In this document: one piece after another, positions 14,794 through 21,748 of the stretch
How positions within the stretch are numbered: the stretch's first letter is position 1
How the letters are laid out: each line of letters starts with the position of its first letter
Assembly: GCA_913051905.1 (NCBI GenBank)
Contig: CAJXBY010000021.1
Location: 1-22,726 of the forward strand
Length of the DNA stretch: 22,726 nt
Direction of reading: 5' to 3'
Source: an uncultured Gammaproteobacteria bacterium
GTDB taxonomy: Bacteria > Pseudomonadota > Gammaproteobacteria > Arenicellales > UBA868
Position numbers and translations under genes: made by a program
Notes under the pieces: generated by a model
Told to the model about the DNA's origin: nothing
Databases searched by the model: none
Seen by the model: the letters and a program-made list of their open reading frames with translations, nothing else

Positions 14794-16088
14794 CAGAAGG
14801 ATTCCAGGTACCGTTCGATCTCAACTGGGGTGACCTGGTTAGCGATAAACTCGATCTCGCGCTCTGAGTGCTGAATCAGCAATTCGAGCAGGTCCGGCCC
14901 CAGCACCTCAGCCATGAGATCGGATTCCCGCGCCAGCGCAACCGCCGTTGCAAGATCGGTGGGTATAGGTTGATGATCCTGGTCCTCGTAGCCGTTGCCG
15001 GTGGTTTCTGCGGTCGGTTCTAGTTTGTTTTCGATTCCTTTAAGGCCTGCGGCGATTTCCAGAGCAAGCAGCAGATAAGGATTACAATCGGCAGAACCGT
15101 CACGTTTTTCCACTCGGATCGCACTGTCGTTGCCCAGGATCACGCGCAGTCCAACAGTACGGTTATCGACTCCCCAAGTGTTGTTGATCGGACAGAACGT
15201 GTAGGGTTGTCGGCGGCGATAGGCGTTTGGTGTGGTGGCAGAGACCATCGAAATCTCTGCCATGTGTTGCTGCAGGCCGGCCAGATACTGCCGGCCCAGA
15301 GCCGAAAGTGAGCCATTATCGGCCATCAGATTATTCCCATCGTGCCACAGCGAGTGATGCACGTGAAATCCGTTGCCGGACTCGGCGAAAAACGGTTTTG
15401 ACATGAAGGTGGCATGATAGCCATGGGCGTTGCCGAGTTCCTTGACCAGGCCGCGGAAGGCGACCACGCGGTCCGCGGCTTTAAGCGCCTCATCATACCG
15501 GATGTTTACCTCGACTTGGCCGGCCGCGTACTCGGGGTTGGACTGCTCGATTGGTATGCCGACCGCCGACAGATGTCGTCTGATCGGCCCCAACACGTGT
15601 TCCAATTCCGATGCTCTGGGTAAACCATAGACCTGAATGCCGCGGTCTCTGGGCTTGAGGGTGTCCTTATCTAGTAGGTAAAACTCGAGTTCGGTACCCA
15701 CCCGGGTTTCATAACCCATATCTGCGGCTTTCTGAAGCACGCGTACCAGTGCGGCCCGTGGATCGATGGGTACAGGTAGCTGATCATGTCCGACTGCTTC
15801 GCCATAAGAGAATACGACGCCGTCTTCCCAGGGGATGGGATTGACGTCACCAGTCGGCATGACGTACAGATCGGGATACCCTGTACCAAAGTTCGCATAG
15901 GGCGTGTCCCAGACATCACAATTCATGTCGATGGCAAAGATCGCATTCGACATCGCCATCCCTGATTCACAGACGTTAGTCCAATTGTCCGCAGGTATTC
16001 TTTTTCCGCGCAGCAAACCGTTCAGGTCACCCATTCCAAGAACAACAGTGTGCACACCCTCGGGAAGCGGTTTATGTTTGTGTTTCAT
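14793..16088 (-). CDS. Glutamine-synthetase-family gamma-glutamyl-amine ligase (PuuA/GmaS-like)
   Basis: A 431-residue glutamine-synthetase-fold enzyme. Metal and substrate motifs are intact: GTELEFYLLD (Glu133, Glu135), QVEVN (Glu193) with Glu200, GNGFHVHHSLW (His242), WGVDNRTVGLR and RVEKRD (Glu327, Arg329). The N-terminus DLNGLLRGKRIP and FAIDM fits the PuuA-type branch that joins glutamate to amines with ATP, not housekeeping GlnA; GmaS (gamma-glutamylmethylamide synthetase) is a close alternative. It is first in the microcompartment operon with a strong GGAGGA site, and is divergent from the flavoprotein. Context (an Mgs-like synthase) argues that its product is a gamma-glutamyl-alkylamide. 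The amine is unknown. Confidence 0.88.
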   Translation of the reverse strand: MKHKHKPLPEGVHTVVLGMGDLNGLLRGKRIPADNWTNVCESGMAMSNAIFAIDMNCDVWDTPYANFGTGYPDLYVMPTGDVNPIPWEDGVVFSYGEAVGHDQLPVPIDPRAALVRVLQKAADMGYETRVGTELEFYLLDKDTLKPRDRGIQVYGLPRASELEHVLGPIRRHLSAVGIPIEQSNPEYAAGQVEVNIRYDEALKAADRVVAFRGLVKELGNAHGYHATFMSKPFFAESGNGFHVHHSLWHDGNNLMADNGSLSALGRQYLAGLQQHMAEISMVSATTPNAYRRRQPYTFCPINNTWGVDNRTVGLRVILGNDSAIRVEKRDGSADCNPYLLLALEIAAGLKGIENKLEPTAETTGNGYEDQDHQPIPTDLATAVALARESDLMAEVLGPDLLELLIQHSEREIEFIANQVTPVEIERYLESF

Positions 16089-16127
16089 TTTGACAGTCCT
16101 CCAACAGTCAATCCCGGCGAGAAAGTA

Positions 16128-16155
16128 TTAATAACAGATTTGCACGCGAGTACAA
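16128..16155 (-). promoter_or_regulatory. Probable promoter of the ligase/microcompartment operon
   Basis: On the minus strand TTGTAC (16155-16150) and TATTAA (16133-16128) are spaced 16 nt, giving a start near 16121 and a leader of about 33 nt before the ATG at 16088. The GntR-type palindrome lies about 10 nt beyond the -35. Confidence 0.4.
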
Positions 16156-16164
16156 GCAGAGTAA

Positions 16165-16183
16165 TTGTATACTGTATTCACAA
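16165..16183. promoter_or_regulatory. Probable GntR/FCD operator, copy 1
   Basis: TTGTATACTGTATTCACAA contains an imperfect 15-bp palindrome (TGTATACTGTATTCA) centred on 16173. It sits in the 113-bp divergent region between the ligase operon and the flavoprotein gene, just upstream of the flavoprotein ribosome site (AAGGAG at 16186). A near-identical copy lies upstream of the mgsA-like gene at 20431-20449. The TGTATACA-like core is typical of FCD-type GntR regulators, and one is encoded at 20539-21204. Confidence 0.68.
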
Positions 16184-16201
16184 CAAAGGAGTGAGACTCA
16201 C

Positions 16202-17353
16202 TTGACCGTGCCTGGTTCTACACATGCCGTCGTGGCCGGTGCAGGAATTGCCGGTGTCATGACTGCGCTTTACCTGCGCAGAAGAGGTTGTCGTGTGACA
16301 CTCGTAGACCGCTGGGAGCCCGGCCATCCGCGTGCTTCCTCATCGGACTATAACCGGATACTACGTTCTATCCATGGGGCAGATGAGATGTATACCCGCT
16401 GGGTGCGGGAAGCACGGTTGCGTTGGATGGAACTGGAGCAGGAGCTGGGAACCGAACTGTACAACGAGTGCGGTGCCTTGATTCTCGCCGAGGAAGGCCA
16501 CAGTACGTGGGAGGAGGTCACTATCCCGACCTTCGATAAGCTGGGTGTACCGTATGTGAAAATTGAACCGGACGAATTGCCGGTACGCTTCCCACAGTTT
16601 GATTTCCGTAAGGTCGCGTTTGGTCTGTTTGAACCCGAAGCCGGCATGGTCCTCGCCCACAAAGCCGTCACCGAGACTTTCAAACTGTTTCTGCGCGAAG
16701 GGGGGACCTTTCATCTGGGCCGAGTGACGACGGATGAGGCTGAAAAACCGCTGCTGGACGGGAAGCCGCTGGCGGCCGACTTGGTGGTGATGTGCTGCGG
16801 CTCTTGGCTGACATATCTTTTCCGGCAGACCCTGGGTCCGATACTTGATGTGGTCCGACAGGACATCGTCTACACATCGACGCCGGAGGGCGACCGGTCA
16901 TTTGATGCGGATCAGATGCCCTGTTTCGTAGACCACGGTTACGGTGCTTATGGGATTCCTTCGATTTACGGCTGGGGCGTCAAAGCAGCGATCGCCTGGC
17001 ATGCCACAGACATCGACCTGGACGATGAAGATCGGGTTGTGGATCAGTCTGCAATCGCTAGATCCAGACAGTATTGGGCGTACCGTTTTCCGCGGTTAGC
17101 GAATGAGATCGTGGTCGATCAGAAGGCCTGCCATATCTCCATCACACCGGACACCCACTTCATCATCGACTTTCATCCCCGCCACGACAACGTGCTGATC
17201 GTCGGTGGTTGCTCGGGGCACCTTTTCAAGCACGGCCCCATGCTGGGCGACTATGTGGCCGGTGTGGGTCTGCGGGAATGGGGTACAGCGCCGCGCTTCA
17301 AGATTGGCCCGCGCAGTTCAATGTCGCTCGGAGAATCGCCTTCCGGCCGTTGA
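16202..17353 (+). CDS. FAD-dependent amine oxidase, monomeric sarcosine oxidase type
   Basis: A 383-residue DAO-family flavoprotein, the size of monomeric sarcosine oxidase (MSOX). The FAD-binding GAGIAG is at 13-18. The C-terminal ITPDTHFIIDFHPRHDNVL and GCSGHLFKHGP match the MSOX family, and Cys310 in KACHISITPD is at the position of the covalent FAD cysteine (Cys315 in MSOX). Members oxidise secondary amines (N-methyl or N-alkyl amino acids) and usually yield H2O2 and an aldehyde. The start is TTG at 16202, 10 nt after AAGGAG; GTG 16208 is an alternative. It is divergent from the ligase operon and shares its operator. N-alkylglutamate is a plausible substrate (inference); PuuB-like gamma-glutamylamine oxidation is the alternative. 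Confidence 0.84.
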   Translation: MTVPGSTHAVVAGAGIAGVMTALYLRRRGCRVTLVDRWEPGHPRASSSDYNRILRSIHGADEMYTRWVREARLRWMELEQELGTELYNECGALILAEEGHSTWEEVTIPTFDKLGVPYVKIEPDELPVRFPQFDFRKVAFGLFEPEAGMVLAHKAVTETFKLFLREGGTFHLGRVTTDEAEKPLLDGKPLAADLVVMCCGSWLTYLFRQTLGPILDVVRQDIVYTSTPEGDRSFDADQMPCFVDHGYGAYGIPSIYGWGVKAAIAWHATDIDLDDEDRVVDQSAIARSRQYWAYRFPRLANEIVVDQKACHISITPDTHFIIDFHPRHDNVLIVGGCSGHLFKHGPMLGDYVAGVGLREWGTAPRFKIGPRSSMSLGESPSGR

Positions 17354-17374
17354 CCCTGGTATTTTCGGGTCTTA

Positions 17375-18796
17375 CTACCAGCTGTACGGCCGGTCTATAC
17401 CGGCGAGTTTGACGCCGGTAAATGCGGACGCTTCCAGAGACAGGGCACGCAGATCTTCGACCTCGAGGTTGTGGACGTTCGATTTGCCGCAGGCTTTGGC
17501 CAGTAGCGAGACTTCCATGGTCATTGCGGTGAGGAACCGGGCGACCCGTTCTGAAGCTGCCGCCACATCGACGCGTTTTTCCAGTTCAGGATCCTGTGTC
17601 GCCACACCGACGGGGCAAAGACCCGTGTGGCAGTGATGGCACTGCCCGGGGGAAGTGCCGAGTGCCGCGTAGTCATCGAAGTAGCGAGGCGAATTGCAGC
17701 CCAGCGCCATCAACCCGGCAGTGCCGATCATCACCGCATCGGCACCCAGTGCCAGGCATTTGGCAACATCTGTACCGGAACGGATGCCGCCCGCTGCCAC
17801 CAGCGAGACTTCATCCGACATGCCGCAGTCGTCCAGCGCTTCGCGCGCGGCACGGATGGACGAGATCAGCGGAATCCCGGTGTGGTCCAGCAGTAATTCG
17901 GGTGAGGCACCGGTACCCCCTTCCGCACCGTCAACCACGATCACGTCTGCGCCGGCCTTGGCGGCGATGGCCACGTCGTATCGGGGTCGTGTCGCTCCCA
18001 TCTTGATGAAAATCGGCGTCTTGTAGTCGGTCGCTTCGCGCAACTCCTCGATCTTCACCTGCATATCGTCAGCGCCCAGGAAGTCCGGGTGCCGGACCGT
18101 TGAACGTTGGTCGACACCTTCAGGCAGAGAACGCATCGCGGCAACCCGGTCGGAGACTTTCATTCCCAACAACAGGCCGCCGGTTCCGGGCTTGGCACCC
18201 TGGCCCACCGCCAGTTCGATGCCGTCGGCCATCCGAAGATGTTCCAGGTCCAGCATGTAGCGCGAAGGCGTCATCTGGTAGACAAGCAGGCTCGATGCCT
18301 CCCGTTCATCTTCAAGCATGCCGCCCTCTCCGGTACAGGTCATGCTTCCGACCTTGGATGCACCGTAGCCCAGAGCCGCTTTTGCCGGCGCAGACAGCGC
18401 ACCGAACGACATGGAGGCAATGTAGATCGGAATATCCAGTTCAATCGGTTTTTCGACGAGTCCGGGCCGAGAGCCAAGCACCGTCCGCGTGTCACAGCTT
18501 TCCCGATAGCCCTCTAAGGGCAGTCGGGTCATCGTCGCGGGCACGAAGGTCAGGTCGTCGAAGGTCGGCAACCGGTGATTGAACGTGTTGAAGCCGCGGA
18601 TCTGATAGCGGCCGAGCCGCGACAGGGCATGGACCTCGGAAATCGACTCGGGTGTCCAGCGGACGGAATGACCTTGGGCGTACGATGCAGGAACTCCGGC
18701 GGGTCTGGCGGGATCAGAGCCGTCCGCCATCGCCACAGCGTCTTCAGCCGGTGCATCGAACGGGTACTGGTAGGGCGATTTCAGATCATCAGCCAT
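17375..18796 (-). CDS. mgsC: FMN/Fe-S glutamate-synthase-type subunit (MgsC/GlxD-like)
   Basis: A 473-residue protein of the glutamate synthase central/FMN domain family. It has SMTCTGEGG, GQGAKPGTGGLLLG, the FMN-site run VDGAEGGTGASPE (288-300), AAGGIRSGTDVAK, and a cysteine cluster CHHCHTGLCPVGVATQ (Cys386, 389, 394) that fits the [3Fe-4S] site. The first 40 residues are a non-conserved acidic tail. As part of a three-gene set with separate amidotransferase and GXGXG subunits it matches N-methylglutamate synthase (MgsABC) or the rhizobial glxBCD set, not GltBD. MgsABC converts gamma-glutamylmethylamide to N-methylglutamate. It overlaps the upstream gene by 16 nt and converges on the flavoprotein. 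Confidence 0.88.
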   Translation of the reverse strand: MADDLKSPYQYPFDAPAEDAVAMADGSDPARPAGVPASYAQGHSVRWTPESISEVHALSRLGRYQIRGFNTFNHRLPTFDDLTFVPATMTRLPLEGYRESCDTRTVLGSRPGLVEKPIELDIPIYIASMSFGALSAPAKAALGYGASKVGSMTCTGEGGMLEDEREASSLLVYQMTPSRYMLDLEHLRMADGIELAVGQGAKPGTGGLLLGMKVSDRVAAMRSLPEGVDQRSTVRHPDFLGADDMQVKIEELREATDYKTPIFIKMGATRPRYDVAIAAKAGADVIVVDGAEGGTGASPELLLDHTGIPLISSIRAAREALDDCGMSDEVSLVAAGGIRSGTDVAKCLALGADAVMIGTAGLMALGCNSPRYFDDYAALGTSPGQCHHCHTGLCPVGVATQDPELEKRVDVAAASERVARFLTAMTMEVSLLAKACGKSNVHNLEVEDLRALSLEASAFTGVKLAGIDRPYSW

Positions 18797-19473
18797 GCGT
18801 TTGCATCCCTGCTTTCAAAGTGCCAGAGGCGTTGGGCAGATACGATCTTCTGCCAGCTTCTCGAGGTATCATCAAGTCCACGGGTTGCCAGCAGTGCTTC
18901 AATTTCCTGAACTTCATTGTCCGCCGGCTGCACGGTTTTGGAGTCCACGCCCAGGGAAGCAATGGGGCCTGCGACCCAGACCTCACCGCCCCACAGCGAG
19001 TCCGCGCAGGCCTCATCGGCACCCCCAAGTGCGATGATGCGACCGGCGTGCGCCATGAAACCCGACAGATAACCGATTTTGCCTTCGACAATGATATCGC
19101 CGCCCTTCATGGCTACACCGCACCGGGGTCCCGCATCCCCTTTGACGTGGATGGTCCCGCCCCGCATCGAGGCGCCCAGGCTGACGCCCGCATAACCGTC
19201 GATGGTGATGTCACCACTTGCCATGGCCTCTCCGGCGGCCCAGCCGGCGTTACGTGAGACTTGAATGCTGGCCCCGTTGTTGAGCCCACCACAATAGTAC
19301 CCGACACTCCCTTCAAAATTGACCCTGGCGCCACTCGGCAGGCCGATACCTAGGTTGTGCCGGGAGCGGGTATCGGTAACGCGCACAGCCAGGCCACGTT
19401 CGATGCCATCACGTATGTCCTGGTTGCATTCCCGCAATGGTCGGTCGGCGACGACCACTTCATGGTCGTTCAT
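18781..19473 (-). CDS. mgsB: GXGXG-domain subunit of N-methylglutamate-synthase-type enzyme (MgsB/GlxC-like)
   Basis: A 230-residue protein with the repeating glycine-rich beta-helix of the glutamate synthase C-terminal (GXGXG) domain: VNFEGSVGYYCGG, ITIDGYAGVSLGASMRGG, IHVKGDAGPRCGVAMKGG and IIVEGKIGYLSGFMA. It has no catalytic residues of its own; it is a structural subunit that helps form the tunnel between the amidotransferase and FMN subunits. It starts by ATGA overlap with the amidotransferase gene and runs into the FMN subunit gene, so the three subunits are translationally coupled. Confidence 0.9.
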   Translation of the reverse strand: MNDHEVVVADRPLRECNQDIRDGIERGLAVRVTDTRSRHNLGIGLPSGARVNFEGSVGYYCGGLNNGASIQVSRNAGWAAGEAMASGDITIDGYAGVSLGASMRGGTIHVKGDAGPRCGVAMKGGDIIVEGKIGYLSGFMAHAGRIIALGGADEACADSLWGGEVWVAGPIASLGVDSKTVQPADNEVQEIEALLATRGLDDTSRSWQKIVSAQRLWHFESRDANAWLMI

Positions 19474-20417
19474 GCGGCGCGGTCCAGAGTCACGTTGGTT
19501 TGCCAGGTTCTGGTCAGACTGGGACCGTCAAAGTTGACCACATCGACTTCATCCAGATGAACCGTGCGCACTGCCTGTTCTTCGGTTGCGATGGAAAGTG
19601 ACTCGTCACCGATGACCGCGACCAATGGCTTGATGGCCCAGCGGTCCTTGGCAAACCCCAGCCGGTCCAGGTTGCTGTAAAGAAACGTGAACACCCCGTC
19701 GATCTCCGTCAGTGATCGTATCAGGGCGTCGTCCTGGCTTTCTCCCTGGCTCATACGATCGGAGATCCACACCGCCAACAGCTCACTGTCGTTGCCTGTC
19801 ATGAAGCGGTAGCCTCTGCGTTCCAGCCGTGCCCGCCAGGTAAAATAATCGGTGATCTGGCCGTTGTGTACGATCGCTACGTCGGCGAACGGTCGTGCCC
19901 AGAACGGGTGACTGGCGGTTGGTGAAACCTCGGACTCGGTCGCCATCCGTGCGTGACCCAGGCCATGGGTGCCGATGAAATCATGCACCCGGTGTTTCTC
20001 CGCCACTTCAGTCGCACCGCCCAGATCCTTGACGATCTCCAGGGAACGGCCCACCGATTGCACCTCGATACGGTCAGCATGTTCGTCGACCTGTCGAATC
20101 CAGTCATCCAGAGACTTGGGTTCGCGGATCACCATGCGTACAGAGACGTGCTCCGTTGAGGCGTCGTCCCAGCTGGGGTCAGCCAGGAAATCGCTGCCGT
20201 GCGCCCGCAGCAGGTCGAGAAACAACTCGAGAACCTGTGAGAGTTCGTGGCGGCCTGCCACCATCGCCCGGACGATGTAGCCGGTATCCAGCGGTTCCCC
20301 ATAGAGTGCAAAGCCAGTGGAGTCGGCTCCACGGTGACGCTGGGCATGCATCAGCTTGACCAGGTCTTCGCCGACCTTTCCTGGACGAGGCAGTATTCTT
20401 CCAGCGATTCCGCACAT
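19470..20417 (-). CDS. mgsA: Class II glutamine amidotransferase subunit (MgsA/GlxB-like)
   Basis: A 315-residue Ntn amidotransferase. I start it at the ATG of MCGIAGR (20417) because the catalytic Cys must be residue 2; the longer frame from 20447 adds ten residues and would bury the nucleophile. The protein has GLGHARMATES, IVHNGQITDYF and RFMTGNDSELLAVWI, the usual glutaminase-site segments. In MgsABC-type enzymes this subunit acts on the gamma-glutamyl amide and releases the amine for transfer to the FMN subunit. The operator palindrome and a TATAAT box lie just upstream. It is the first gene of the mgs-like operon. Confidence 0.9.
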   Translation of the reverse strand: MCGIAGRILPRPGKVGEDLVKLMHAQRHRGADSTGFALYGEPLDTGYIVRAMVAGRHELSQVLELFLDLLRAHGSDFLADPSWDDASTEHVSVRMVIREPKSLDDWIRQVDEHADRIEVQSVGRSLEIVKDLGGATEVAEKHRVHDFIGTHGLGHARMATESEVSPTASHPFWARPFADVAIVHNGQITDYFTWRARLERRGYRFMTGNDSELLAVWISDRMSQGESQDDALIRSLTEIDGVFTFLYSNLDRLGFAKDRWAIKPLVAVIGDESLSIATEEQAVRTVHLDEVDVVNFDGPSLTRTWQTNVTLDRAA

Positions 20418-20430
20418 TGTTCGAATCTCT

Positions 20431-20449
20431 TTGTATACTGAATACACTT
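20431..20449. promoter_or_regulatory. Probable GntR/FCD operator, copy 2
   Basis: TTGTATACTGAATACACTT holds a 15-bp palindrome (TGTATACTGAATACA) with one mismatch, and agrees with the copy at 16165-16183 in a core of TGTATACTGWATWCA. It lies 13 nt before the amidotransferase ATG and covers the start point predicted from the TATAAT box at 20451-20456, a typical repressor position. Confidence 0.7.
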
Positions 20450-20450
20450 A

Positions 20451-20456
20451 ATTATA
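20451..20456 (-). promoter_or_regulatory. -10 box of the mgs-like operon promoter
   Basis: A perfect TATAAT on the minus strand, 33 nt upstream of the amidotransferase ATG. No good -35 hexamer lies 16-18 nt upstream (CCTGTT is the nearest), which would suit a promoter needing an activator or a weak basal promoter. The start would fall inside the operator palindrome. Confidence 0.5.
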
Positions 20457-20538
20457 ACGCAGCATTTTTGAGAACAGGGTGCGAGCTGAACGCCGGCCTT
20501 GGGTTGGGCCCGGGGTGTTAGTGCGGTCCCTTCATCGT

Positions 20539-21204
20539 TCAACCGGCCTGTTCGGACAGCCAGCTCACGTGATTAGTCAACCCCTCCCGAATGTGTTTGA
20601 CCATGGCGTCTTCCGCCTCACCCGCGCTGCCGGATTTGAGCCGCTCGAGCAATTCCAGGTGCTGAGCGCGGTCACCGGTTGGATCGGGAATCCGGTAGGC
20701 CGAAAAACTGCGGATGGAAATGCCGCGATTCCAGATACTGTCAAATAGTTCCACTAGAAACGCGTTGTTTGTCTGTTCGACGATGGTGCGGTGAATGATG
20801 CGGTTGGCGTGGAAGTGTTCTTCCTTGCGCGATGAAGTCAGTGCCATCTCGGCCCGGACGGCATTTTCTATGGTCTGCGCCTGTGTTAAGGAAAGTCTCC
20901 CGGCGAGCAGTCTTGCAGCGAAACCCTCAACGGCTTCCCTCACCGTATATAGGTCTCTGATCTCTCGTTCGCTGATGTCACGGATCTGAAAACCACCCCG
21001 CCCGGACGCTTCGAGAATGCCTTCTTGTTCGAGTCGCAGAAGCGCCTCGCGGACGGGTGTACGGCTGACATCGATCTGATTCGCGATGGTTTCCTGAATG
21101 AGACGCTCACCGGGGAAGATCTCACCGGACAGGATTGCCGAGAGAATCTGCTCGTAGACGTCGTCTGCGAGTCGAGTGCGTTTGCGTGTCAGTCGGGTAA
21201 ACAT
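20539..21204 (-). CDS. GntR-family transcriptional regulator, FCD subfamily
   Basis: A 221-residue regulator. Residues about 10-75 are a GntR winged helix (ADDVYEQILSAILSGEIFPG, SRTPVREALLRLEQEGIL, GRGGFQIRDI). Residues 80-215 form the FCD effector domain with metal-ligand-like residues in REAVEG, NRIIHRTIVEQTNN and MVKHIREG. FCD regulators usually bind small organic acids or amino acid derivatives and often repress their own catabolic operon. It is immediately upstream of, and co-oriented with, the mgs-like operon, and two matching palindromes in the window sit at mgsA and at the ligase/flavoprotein promoter. Its own promoter region (21205-21262) has no such palindrome. Confidence 0.92.
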   Translation of the reverse strand: MFTRLTRKRTRLADDVYEQILSAILSGEIFPGERLIQETIANQIDVSRTPVREALLRLEQEGILEASGRGGFQIRDISEREIRDLYTVREAVEGFAARLLAGRLSLTQAQTIENAVRAEMALTSSRKEEHFHANRIIHRTIVEQTNNAFLVELFDSIWNRGISIRSFSAYRIPDPTGDRAQHLELLERLKSGSAGEAEDAMVKHIREGLTNHVSWLSEQAG

Positions 21205-21262
21205 ATTGAGGTTCGTTCAGGGTGTGCCCGACGTTCGGTGATTACGGTAGACTGACCACGTT

Positions 21263-21679
21263 ATGGTGATGCTGTCAGCTTCCGGCGGCGGTCGGTTCGA
21301 AAAAGCCGGTGCCTATGTGCGTGCCAAACGCGTTGGTCCCTTCGTCTTCGTCGCTGGCACCACGGCCATTGAGCCGAGCGGCAAACTGCATGCCCCGGGC
21401 GACACCTATGCTCAGAGCATTTACGCGTTTGCACGAATTGCCGACGCGCTGGAGCGGGTCGGTGCAAAGATGAGTCACGTGGTACGCACCCGGGCGTATC
21501 TGACAGACATGAGCGATGCTGGGGGGTTCGTTCGTGCTCATGGCGAGATCTTTGCCGGCATTGAGCCTGTCAGTACCGCCATCGAGGCCGGTTTGACCAC
21601 ACCCGGCATGATGGTGGAGATCGAAATCGATGCCATTATTCATGACGGCGAAGGGCGCTTGGCGCTGGATGACAACTGA
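21263..21679 (+). CDS. RidA/YjgF-family protein
   Basis: A 138-residue protein of the RidA (enamine/imine deaminase) superfamily, with VGPFVFVAGTTAI, GDTYAQSIYAFARIADAL, VVRTRAYLTDMSD and PGMMVEIEIDAII. RidA trimers hydrolyse reactive imines and enamines from amino acid metabolism. The arginine that binds the carboxylate in canonical RidA (Arg105 in E. coli) seems to be missing in the TTPGMMVEIE stretch, so it belongs to a different Rid subgroup and may lack the standard activity. ATG 21263 or 21269 may be the start. It is divergent from the GntR gene with a 58-bp gap. In context it could act on imines from secondary-amine oxidation; this is inference. Confidence 0.82.
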   Translation: MVMLSASGGGRFEKAGAYVRAKRVGPFVFVAGTTAIEPSGKLHAPGDTYAQSIYAFARIADALERVGAKMSHVVRTRAYLTDMSDAGGFVRAHGEIFAGIEPVSTAIEAGLTTPGMMVEIEIDAIIHDGEGRLALDDN

Positions 21680-21748
21680 ATAGCTGGGACGGGGTCGGTT
21701 CTGCTGCCCCGATACTGGGTTCGGTGCGCTGAAGAAAAAAATCAGAGC

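Noticed and set aside
17354..17381. Terminator between the convergent flavoprotein and MgsC-like genes
   Set aside because: CTGGTA/TACCAG gives only a 6-bp stem with a 14-nt loop and no T-run; too weak to call.
20418..20447. Ten-residue longer start for the amidotransferase
   Set aside because: Class II amidotransferases need Cys at position 2 after Met; MCGIAG at 20417 fits, and the longer frame runs through the operator.
21680..21748. Rho-independent terminator between RidA and the Rieske gene
   Set aside because: There is a CGGGG/CCCCG pair and an A-run, but they are not adjacent in the order needed for either strand.
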